Assembly: GCA_020055645.1 (NCBI GenBank)
Contig: JAECZT010000006.1
Coordinates: 930,001 to 994,000, forward strand
Origin: Tomocerus qinae
Taxonomy: Eukaryota; Arthropoda; Collembola; Entomobryomorpha; Tomoceridae
Reading direction: 5' to 3'
Length of the DNA: 64,000 nt
Positions 8,511 to 18,946 of this stretch are shown one piece after another. The notes below the pieces were generated by a model, which did not search any database, had not been told where the DNA came from, and saw only the letters and a list, made by a program, of their open reading frames with translations. Within the stretch, counting starts at the first letter, position 1. Every line of letters begins with the position of its first letter. The translations under genes were made by a program, and so were the position numbers.

Positions 8511-11050
8511 ATTTTTTTCAAGTGGTTCTCTAAATAAACGTTATATTACTAAGGTTTTTGGTCTCCTCGTACAAGCTCAAAAAAATGATTTTTTTCAAGT
8601 GTCTAGTCTTTATTAATGTTATATTACTAAGATGTATGGTCTTCTCGTACAAGCTCAAAAAAATGATTTTTTTCAAGTGTCTAGTCTTCATTAATGTTAT
8701 ATTACTAAGGTTTTTAGTCTCCTCGTACAAGCTCAAAAAAATGACTTTTTTCAAGTGGTTCTCTAAATAGACGTTATATTACTAAGGTTTTTGGTCTCCT
8801 CGTACAAGCTCAAAAAAATGATTTTTTTCAAGTGTCTAGTCTTCGTTAATGTTTTATTACTATGGTTTTTGATCTCCTCAAACAAGCTTCAAAAAATGAT
8901 TTTTTCCAAGTGTCTAGTCTTCATTAATGTTTTATTACTAATGTTTTTGGTCTTCTCGTACAAGCTAAAAAAAATGATTTTTTTCAAGTGTTTCTCTAAA
9001 TAAACGTTATATTACTAAGGTTTTTGGTCTTATCTTACAAGCTCAAAAAAATGATTTTTTTCAAGTGTCTAGTCTTGATTAATGTTATATTACTAAGGTT
9101 TATGGTCTCCTCGTACAAGCTCAAAAAATGATTTTTTTCAAGTAGTTCTCTAAATAGACGTTATATTAGTAAGGTTTTTGGTCTCCTCGTACAAGCTCAA
9201 AAAAATGATTTTTTTCAAGTGTCTAGTCTTTATTAATGTTATATTACTAAGGTTTATGGTCTCCTCGTACAAGCTCAAAAAAATGATTTTTTTCAAGTGT
9301 CTAGCCTTTAATAATGTTATATTACTAAGGTTTTTGGGCTCCTCGTACAAGCTCAAAAAAATGATTTTTTTCAAGTGTCTAGTCTTTATTAATGTTATAT
9401 TACTAAGGTTTTTGGGCTCCTCGTACAACCTCAAAAAAATGATTTTTTTCAAGTGTCTAGCCTTTATTAATGTTATATTACTAAGGTTTATGGTCTCCTC
9501 GTACAAGCTCAAAAAAATGATTTTTTTCAAGTGTCTAGTCTTTATTAATGTTATATTACTAAGGTTTTTGGGCTCCTCGTACAAGCTCAAAAAAATGATT
9601 TTTTTCAAGTGTCTAGCCTTTATTAATATTATATTACTAAGGTTTATGGTCTCCTCGTACAAGCTCAAAAAATGATTTTTTTCAAGTGGTTCTCTAAATA
9701 GACGTTATATTACTAAGGTTTTTGGTCTCCTCGTAGAAGCTCAAAAAAATGATTTTTTTCAAGTGTCTAGTCTTCCTTAATGTTTTATTGCCACTAAGGT
9801 TTTATGGTCTCCTCGTACAAGCTCAAAAAATGATTTTTTCAAGTGGTTCTATAAATAAACGTTATATTACTAGGGTTTTTGGTCTTCTCCTACAAGCTCA
9901 AAAAAATGATTTTTTTCAAGTGTCTAGTCTTTATTAATGTTATATTACTAAGGTTTATGGGCTCCTCGTACAAGCTCAAAAAAATTATTTTTTTCAAGTG
10001 TCTAGTCTTTATTAATGTTATATTACTAAGGTTTATGGTCTCCTCATACAAGCTCAAAAAATGATTTTTTTCAAGTGGTTCTCTAAATAGACGTTATATT
10101 ACTAAGGTTTTTGGTCTCCTCGTACAAGCTCAAAAAAATGATTTTTTTCAGGTGTCTAGTCTTTATTAATGTTATATTACTAAGGTGTATGGTCTTCTCA
10201 TACAAGCTCAAAAAAATGATTTTTTTCAAGTGTCTAGTCTTTATTAATGTTATATTACTAAGGTTTTTGGGCTCCTCGTACAACCTCAAAAAAATGATTT
10301 TTTTCAAGTGTCTAGTCTTTATTAATGTTATATTACTAAGGTGTATGGTCTTCTCATACAAGCTCAAAAAAATGATTTTTTTCAAGTGTCTAGTCTTTAT
10401 TAATGTTATATTACTAAGGTTTTTAGGCTCCTCGTACAACTTCAAAAAAATGATTTTTTTCAAGTGTCCAGCCTTTATTAATGTTATATTACTAAGGTTT
10501 TTGGGCTCAAAAAATGATTTTTTTCAAGTGGTTCTCTAAATAAACGCTATATTACTAAGGTTTTTGGTATCCTCGTACAAACTCAAAAAAATGATTTTTT
10601 TGAAGTGTCTAGTCTTCATTAATGTTTTATTACTAAGGTTTATGGTCTCCTCGTACAAGCTCAAAAAATGATTTTTTCAAGTGGTTCTATAATTAAACGT
10701 TATATTACTAGGGTTTTTGGTCTTCTCGTACAAGCTCAAAAAAATGATTTTTTCAAGCGTCTTGCTCTTTTATTAAAATGTTTATATTACTAAGATTTTT
10801 GTTCTCCTCGTACAAGCTCAAAAAAATGATTTTTTTCAAGTGTCTAGTCTTTATTAATGTTATATTACTAAGGTTTATGGTCTCCTCGTACAAGCTCAAA
10901 AAATGATTTTTTTCAAGTGGTTCTCTAAATAGACGTTATATTACTAAGGTTTTTGGTCTCCTCGTACAAGCTCAAAAAATAGATTTTTTTCAATTGTCTA
11001 GTCTTTATTAATGTTATATTACTAAGGTGTATGTTCTTCTCATACAAGCT

Positions 11051-11790
11051 CAAAAAAATGATTTTTTTCAAGTGTCTAGTCTTTATTAATGTTATATTAC
11101 TAAGGTTTTTGGGCTCCTCGTACAACCTCAAAAAAATGATTTTTTTCAAGTGTCTAGCCTTTATTAATGTTATATTACTAAGGTTTATGGTCTCCTCGTA
11201 CAAGCTCAAAAAATGATTTTTTTCAAGTGGTTCTCTAAATAAACGCTATATTACTAAGGTTTTTGGTATCCTCGTACAAACTCAAAAAAATGATTTTTTT
11301 GAAGTGTCTAGTCTTCCTTAATGTTTTATTACTAAGGTTTATGGTCTCCTCGTACAAGCTCAAAAAATGATTTTTTTCAAGTGGTTCTATAAATAAACGT
11401 TATATTACTAGGGTTTTTGGTCTTCTCGTACAAGCTCAAAAAAATGATTTTTTTCTAGTGTCTTGTCTTTATTAATGTTATATTACTAAGGTTTATGGGT
11501 TCCTCGTACAAGCTCAAAAAAATGATTTTTTTCAAGTGTCTAGTCTTTATTAATGTTATATTACTAAGGTTTATGGTCTCCTCGTACAAGCTCAAAAAAT
11601 GATTTTTTTCAAGTGGTTCTCTAAATAGACGTTATATTACTAAGGTTTTTGGTCTCCTCGTACAAGCTCAAAAAAATGATTTTTTTCAGGTGTCTAGTCT
11701 TTATTAATGTTATATTACTAAGGTGTATGGTCTTCTCATACAAGCTCAAAAAAATGATTTTTTTCAAGTGTCTAGTCTTTATTAATGTTT
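11051..11790 (+). repeat. Higher-order repeat copy 1 (1370-bp period), left block
   Basis: This segment matches 12421-13160 at a constant offset of 1370 bp, including rare variants such as tggtatcctcgtacaaactc with a core followed by gaagtg, tactagggtttttggtcttc, and ttttctagtgtcttg. The match breaks near 11790, where copy 1 has gttttattactaaggtgtat and copy 2 has gttatattactaaggttttt. The offset is close to 18 monomers. Confidence 0.85.
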
Positions 11791-12420
11791 TATTACTAAG
11801 GTGTATGGTCTTCTCATACAAGCTCAAAAAAATGATTTTTTTCAAGTGTCTAGTCTTTATTAATGTTATATTACTAAGGTTTTTAGGCTCCTCGTACAAC
11901 CTCAAAAAAATGATTTTTTTCAAGTGTCTAGCCTTTATTAATGTTATATTACTAAGGTTTATGGTCTCCTCGTACAAGCTCAAAAAATGATTTTTTTCAA
12001 GTGGTTCTCTAAATAAACGCTATATTACTAAGGTTTTTGGTCTCCTCGTACAAGCTCAAAAAAATGATTTTTTTCAAGTGTCTAGTCTTTATTAATGTTT
12101 TATTACTAAGGTTTTCAAGTGGTTCTATAAATAAACGTTATATTACTACACAGGGTTTTTGGTCTTCTCGTACAAGCTCAAAAAAATGATTTTTTCAAGC
12201 GTCTTGTCTTTTATTAATGTTATATTACTAAGGTTTATGGGCTCGTCGTACAAGCTTAAAAAAATGATTTTTATCAAGTGTCTAGTCTTTATTAATGTTA
12301 TATTACTAAGGTTTATGGTCTCCTCGTACAAGCTCAAAAAATGATTTTTTTCAAGTGGTTCTCTAAATAGACGTTATATTACTAAGGTTTTTGGTCTCCT
12401 CGTATTACTAAGACAAGCTC

Positions 12421-13160
12421 AAAAAAAATGATTTTTTTCAAGTGTCTAGTCTTTATTAATGTTATATTACTAAGGTTTTTGGGCTCCTCGTACAACCTCA
12501 AAAAAATGATTTTTTTCAAGTGTCTAGCCTTTATTAATGTTATATTACTAAGGTTTATGGTCTCCTCGTACAAGCTCAAAAAATGATTTTTTTCAAGTGG
12601 TTCTCTAAATAAACGCTATATTACTAAGGTTTTTGGTATCCTCGTACAAACTCAAAAAAATGATTTTTTTGAAGTGTCTAGTCTTCATTAATGTTTTATT
12701 ACTAAGGTTTATGGTCTCCTCGTACAAGCTCAAAAAATGATTTTTTTCAAGTGGTTCTATAAATAAACGTTATATTACTAGGGTTTTTGGTCTTCTCGTA
12801 CAAGCTCAAAAAAATGATTTTTTTCTAGTGTCTTGTCTTTATTAATGTTATATTACTAAGGTTTATGGGTTCCTCGTACAAGCTCAAAAAAATGATTTTT
12901 TTCAAGTGTCTAGTCTTTATTAATGTTATATTACTAAGGTTTATGGTCTCCTCGTACAAGCTCAAAAAATGATTTTTTTCAAGTGGTTCTCTAAATAGAC
13001 GTTATATTACTAAGGTTTTTGGTCTCCTCGTACAAGCTCAAAAAAATGATTTTTTTCAGGTGTCTAGTCTTTATTAATGTTATATTACTAAGGTGTATGG
13101 TCTTCTCATACAAGCTCAAAAAAATGATTTTTTTCAAGTGTCTAGTCTTTATTAATGTTA
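12421..13160 (+). repeat. Higher-order repeat copy 2 (1370-bp period), left block
   Basis: Second copy of 11051-11790. The shared private variants in the same order show a multi-monomer duplication rather than independent drift. Its left edge lies beside an odd monomer with an inserted ttactaaga at about 12405-12413, which may mark a recombination joint. Confidence 0.85.
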
Positions 13161-14924
13161 TATTACTAAGGTTTTTGGGCTCCTCGTACAACCTCAAAAA
13201 AATGATTTTTTTCAAGTGTCTAGTCTTTATTAATGTTATATTACTAAGGTGTATGGTTTTCTCGTTCAAGCTCAAAAAAATGATTTTTTTCAAGTGGTTC
13301 TCTAAATAGACGTTATATTACTAAGGTTTTTGGTCTCCTCGTACAAGCTCAAAAAAATGATTTTTTTCAAGTGTCTAGTCTTTATTAATGTTATATTACT
13401 AAGGTTTTTGGTCTCCTCGTACAAGCTCAAACAAATGATTTTTTTCAAGTGGTTCTCTAAATAGACGTTATATTACTAAGGTTTTTGGTCTCCTCGTACA
13501 AGCTCAAAAAAAATGATTTTTTTCAAGTGTCTAGTCTTTATTAATGTTTTATTACTAAGGTTTATGGTCTCCTCGTACAAGCTCAAAAAAATGATTTTTT
13601 TAAAGTGTCTAGTCTTCATTAATGTTATATTACTAAGGTTTATAATTCTATATTTAAGCTCAAAAAATGATTTTTAAGTGGTTCTATAAATAGACGTTAG
13701 ATTACTAAGGTTTTTGGTCTCCTCGTACAAGCTCAAAAAAATGATTTTTTTCTAGTGTCTTGTCTTTATTAATGTTATATTACTAAGGTTTATGGGTTCC
13801 TCGTACAAGCTCAAAAAAATGATTTTTTTCAAGTGTCTAGTCTTTATTAATGTTATATTACTAAGGTTTATGGTCTCCTCGTACAAGCTCAAAAAATGAT
13901 TTTTTTCAAGTGGTTCTCTAAATAGACGTTATATTACTAAGGTTTTTGGTCTCCTCGTACAAGCTCAAAAAATGAATTTTTTTCCAAGTGTCTAGTTCTT
14001 TATTAATAGCGTTGTTATATTACTAAGGTGTATTGGTCTTCTCATACAAGCTCAAAAAAATGATTTTTTTCAAGTGTCTCTGAGTCTTTATTAATGTTTT
14101 TTGTATTACTAAGGTGTATGGTCTTCTCTATACACAAGCTCAAAAAAATGATTTTTTTCAAGTGTCTAGTCTTTATTAATGTTATATTACTAAGGTTTAT
14201 GGTCTCCTCGTACAAGCTCAAAAAAATGATTTTTTTTAAGTGTCTAGTCTTTATTAATGTTATATTACTAAGGTTTATGGTCTCCTCGTACAAGCTCAAA
14301 AAATGATTTTTTTCAAGTGGTTCTCTAAATAAACGCTATATTACTAAGGTTTTTGGTCTCCTCGTACAAACTCAAAAAAATGATTTTTTTCAAGTGTCTA
14401 GTCTTCATTAATGTTATATTACTAAGGTTTATGGTCTCCTCGTACAAGCTCAAAAAAAATGATTTTTTTCAAGTGGTTCTATAAATAAACGTTATATTAC
14501 TAGGGTTTTTGGTCTCCTCGTACAAGCTCAAAAAAATGATTTTTTTCAAGTGTCTAGTCTTTATTAATGTTATCTTACTAAGGTGTATGGTCTTCTCGTA
14601 CAAGCTCAAAAAATTATTTTTTCAAGTGTCTTGTCTTTATTAATGCTATATTACCAAGGTTTTTGGTCTCCTCGTACAAGCTCAAAAAAATGATTTTTTT
14701 CAAGTGTCTGGTCTTTATTAATGTTATATTACTAAGGTTTATGGTCTCCTCGTACAAGCTCAAAAAAATGATTTTTTTCAAGTGGTTCTCTGAATAAACG
14801 TTATATTACTAAGGTTTTTGGTCTCCTCGTACAAGCTCAAAAAAATGATTTTTTTCAAGTGTCTAGTCTTTATAAATGTTATGCTACAAAAATTATTAGT
14901 CCCCTCGTACAAGCTCAAAAAAAT

Positions 14925-15024
14925 NNNNNNNNNNNNNNNNNNNNNNNNNNNNNNNNNNNNNNNNNNNNNNNNNNNNNNNNNNNNNNNNNNNNNNNNNNNN
15001 NNNNNNNNNNNNNNNNNNNNNNNN
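14925..15024. other. Assembly gap, 100 N
   Basis: Exactly 100 undetermined bases, the usual placeholder for a gap of unknown size. The satellite orientation is forward to the left and reverse to the right. Open frames that cross the gap contain undetermined residues and are not genes. Confidence 0.99.
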
Positions 15025-16620
15025 TTGTACGCGAAGACCATACACCTTAGTAATAAAACATTAATAAAGACTAGACACTTGAAAAAAATCATTTTTTTGA
15101 GCTTGTACGAGGAGACCAAAAACCTTAGTAATATAACGTTTATTTAGAGAACCACTTGAAAAAAATCATTTTTTGAGCTTGTACGAGGAGACCATAAACC
15201 TTAGTAATATAACATTAATAAAGACTAGACACTTGAAAAAAATGGTTTTTTTAAGCTTGTACAAGGAGCCCAAAAACCTTAGTAATAAAACATTAATAAA
15301 GACTAGACTTTTGAAAAAAATCATTTTTTTGAGCTTGTACGAGGAGACCAAAAACCTTAGTAATATAACGTTTATTTAGAGAACCACATGAAAAAAATCA
15401 TTTTTTTAAGTTTGTACGAGGAGACCAAAAACCTTAGTAATATAACATTAATGAAGACTTGACACTTGAAAAAAATCATTTTTTTAGTTTGTACGAGGAT
15501 ACCAATAACCTTAGTAATTTAACATTAATGAAGACTAGACACTTGAAAAAAACCATTTTTTTGAGCTTGTACGAGGAGACCAAAAACATTAATAATATAA
15601 CATTAATAAAGACTAGACACTTGAAAAAAATCATTTTTTTGAGCTTGTACGAGGAGACCATAAACCTTAGTAATATAACAATAATAAAGACTAGACTCTT
15701 GAAAAAAATCATTTTTTTGAGCTTGTACGAGGAGTCCAAAAACATTAGTAATATAAAGTCTATTTAAAGAACTACTTGAAAAAAATCATTTTTTAAGCTT
15801 GTACGAGGAGACCAAAAACCTTAGTAATATAACATTAATAAAGACTAGACACTTGAAAAAAATCATTTTTTTGAGTTTGTACGAGGAGCCCAAAAACCTT
15901 AGTAATATAACATTAATGAAGACTAGACACTTGAAAAAAATCATTTTTTTGAGTTTGTACGAGGATACCAAAAACCTTAGTAATATAACATTAATGAAGA
16001 CTAGACACTTGAAAAAAATAATTTTTTGAGTTTGTACGAGGAGACCAAAAACCTTAGTAATATAACATTAATGAAGACTAGACACTTGAAAAAAATCATT
16101 TTTTTGAGCTTGTACGAGGAGACCAAAAACCTTAGTAATATAGCGTTTATTTAGAGAAACACTTGAAAAAAATCATTTTTTGAGGTTGTACGAGCAGACC
16201 ATAAACTTTAGTAATATAACATTAATAAAGACTAGACACTTGAAAAAAATCATTTTTTTGAGCTTGTACGAGGAGCCCAAAAACCTTAGTAATATAACAT
16301 TAATAAAGACTAGACACTTGAAAAAAATCATTTTTTTGAGCTTGTACGAGGAGACCAAAAACCTTAGTAATATAACATTAATAAAGACTAGACACTTGAA
16401 AAAAATCATTTTTTTGAGCTTGTACGACGAGACCATAAACCTTAGTAATATAACAATAATAAAGACTAGACTCTTGAAAAAAATCATTTTTTTGAGCTTG
16501 TACGAGGAGTCCGAAAACATTAGTAATATAAAGTCTATTTAAAGAACTACTTGAAAAAAATCATTTTTTTGAGCTTGTACGAGGAGACCAAAAACCTTAG
16601 TAATATAACGTTTATTTAGA
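15025..16620 (-). repeat. Higher-order repeat copy 1 (about 2324-bp period), right block
   Basis: It matches 17348-18946 at an offset of 2323-2326 bp, about 30 monomers. Matching landmarks include gcgaagaccatacacc (15031 and 17354), the aaaatggtttttttaagc core variant (about 15238 and 17562), and the agtctatttaaagaactac element (15757 and 18081). Offset changes of 1-2 bp come from single-base differences in A- or T-runs. Its left edge is the N gap, so the true unit may begin inside the gap. Confidence 0.88.
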
Positions 16621-17347
16621 GAACCACATGAAAAAAATCATTTTTTTAGTTTGTACGAGGATACCAATAACCTTAGTAATTTAACATTAATGAAGACTAG
16701 ACACTTGAAAAAAATCATTTTTTTAGTTTGTACGAGGATACCAATAACCTTAGTAATTTAACATTAATGAAGACTAGACACTTGAAAAAAATCATTTTTT
16801 TGAGCTTGTACGAGGAGACCAAAAACCTTAGTAATATAACATTAATAAAGACTAGACACTTGAAAAAAATCATTTTTTTGAGCTTGTACGACGAGACCAA
16901 AAACCTTAGTAATATAACGTTTATTTAGAGAACCACTTGAAAAAAATCATTTTTTGAGCTTGTACGAGGAGACCATAAACCTTAGTAATATAACATTAAT
17001 AAAGACTAGACACTTGAAAAAAATGGTTTTTTTAAGCTTGTACGAGGAGACCAAAAACCTTAGTAATATAACGTTTATTTAGAGAACCACATGAAAAAAA
17101 TCATTTTTTTAAGTTTGTACGAGGAGACCAAAAACCTTAGTAATATAACATTAATGAAGACTAGACACTTGAAAAAAATCATTTTTTTAGTTTGTACGAG
17201 GATACCAATAACCTTAGTAATTTAACATTAATGAAGACTAGACACTTGAAAAAAACCATTTTTTTGAGCTTGTACGAGGAGACCAAAAACATTAATAATA
17301 TAACATTAATAAAGACTAGACACTTGAAAAAAATCATTTTTTTGAGC

Positions 17348-18946
17348 TTGTACGCGAAGACCATACACCTTAGTAATAAAACATTAATAAAGACTAGACA
17401 CTTGAAAAAAAATCATTTTTTTGAGCTTGTACGACGAGACCAAAAACCTTAGTAATATAACGTTTATTTAGAGAACCACTTGAAAAAAATCATTTTTTGA
17501 GCTTGTACGAGGAGACCATAAACCTTAGTAATATAACATTAATAAAGACTAGACACTTGAAAAAAATGGTTTTTCTAAGCTTGTACAAGGAGCCCAAAAA
17601 CCTTAGTAATAAAACATTAATAAAGACTAGACACTTGAAAAAAATCATTTTTTTGAGCTTGTACGAGGAGACCAAAAACCTTAGTAATATAACGTTTATT
17701 TAGAGAACCACATGAAAAAAATCATTTTTTTAAGTTTGTACGAGGAGACCAAAAACCTTAGTAATATAACATTAATGAAGACTTGACACTTGAAAAAAAT
17801 CATTTTTTTAGTTTGTACGAGGATACCAATAACCTTAGTAATTTAACATTAATGAAGACTAGACACTTGAAAAAAACCATTTTTTTGAGCTTGTACGAGG
17901 AGACCAAAAACATTAATAATATAACATTAATAAAGACTAGACACTTGAAAAAAATCATTTTTTTGAGCTTGTACGAGGAGACCATAAACCTTAGTAATAT
18001 AACAATAATAAAGACTAGACTCTTGAAAAAAATCATTTTTTTGAGCTTGTACGAGGAGTCCAAAAACATTAGTAATATAAAGTCTATTTAAAGAACTACT
18101 TGAAAAAAATCATTTTTTGAGCTTGTACGAGGAGACCAAAAACCTTAGTAATATAACATTAATAAAGACTAGACACTTGAAAAAAATCATTTTTTTGAGT
18201 TTGTACGAGGAGCCCAAAAACCTTAGTAATATAACATTAATGAAGACTAGACACTTGAAAAAAATCATTTTTTTGAGTTTGTACGAGGATACCAAAAACC
18301 TTAGTAATTTAACATTAATGAAGACTAGACACTTGAAAAAAATCATTTTTTTGAGTTTGTACGAGGAGACCAAAAACCTTAGTAATATAACATTAATGAA
18401 GACTAGACACTTGAAAAAAATCATTTTTTTGAGCTTGTACGAGGAGACCAAAAACCTTAGTAATATAACGTTTATTTAGAGAAACACTTGAAAAAAATCA
18501 TTTTTTTGAGCTTGTACGAGCAGACCATAAACCTTAGTAATATAACATTAATAAAGACTAGACACTTGAAAAAAATCATTTTTTTGAGCTTGTACGAGGA
18601 GCCCAAAAACCTTAGTAATATAACATTAATAAAGACTAGACACTTGAAAAAAATCATTTTTTTGAGCTTGTACGAGGAGACCAAAAACCTTAGTAATATA
18701 ACATTAATAAAGACTAGACACTTGAAAAAAATCATTTTTTTGAGCTTGTACGAGGAGACCATAAACCTTAGTAATATAACAATAATAAAGACTAGACACT
18801 TGAAAAAAATCATTTTTTTGAGCTTGTACGAGGAGTCCAAAAACATTAGTAATATAAAGTCTATTTAAAGAACTACTTGAAAAAAATCATTTTTTTGAGC
18901 TTGTACGAGGAGACCAAAAACCTTAGTAATATAACGTTTATTTAGA
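17348..18946 (-). repeat. Higher-order repeat copy 2 (about 2324-bp period), right block
   Basis: Second copy of 15025-16620, with the class A, class B and variant monomers in the same order. Beyond about 18950 the order of variants departs from that after 16620, so the duplication is partial rather than a perfect 30-monomer unit throughout. Confidence 0.88.

Larger units (their letters stand above)
7686..8511 (-). repeat. Right direct repeat (pseudo-LTR) of the PLE, 826 bp
   Basis: Second copy of the 3286-4107 repeat. On the minus strand it forms the 5' end of the element: it opens abruptly inside the RT C-terminal coding sequence at the satellite junction (8511), passes the stop at 8338-8336, then runs through the non-coding region with the second hammerhead-like core. 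The abrupt start identifies this as the truncated upstream copy of a tandem pair, as is common in PLEs. It precedes the long decayed reading frame, so it could once have supplied promoter sequence. I see no convincing promoter motif. Confidence 0.95.
8511..14924 (+). repeat. 77-78 bp satellite array, forward orientation, left block part 2
   Basis: About 80 further monomers in the same orientation as 1-3287, with the same sub-variants (gggctcctcgtacaacctc, ggtgtatggtcttctcatac, tctagccttt and the class B segment gtggttctctaaataaacg). Array irregularities include a short monomer near 10501-10515 that lacks ctcgtacaag-type sequence, an extra ttactaaga near 12405, a truncated monomer near 12103-12125, and clustered small insertions from about 13630 on. 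A 1370-bp higher-order duplication lies inside it. No gene or RNA gene is seen; the open frames on both strands are the repeat read in its two stop-free frames. Confidence 0.97.

Noticed and set aside
3286-8511. Classical LTR retrotransposon (Gypsy or Copia type)
   Set aside because: The repeats include RT C-terminal coding sequence, there is no recognisable integrase, protease or RNase H, and the RT motifs are of Penelope type.
14778-15147. Open frames running across the N gap
   Set aside because: They include undetermined residues and join oppositely oriented satellite, so they have no coding meaning.
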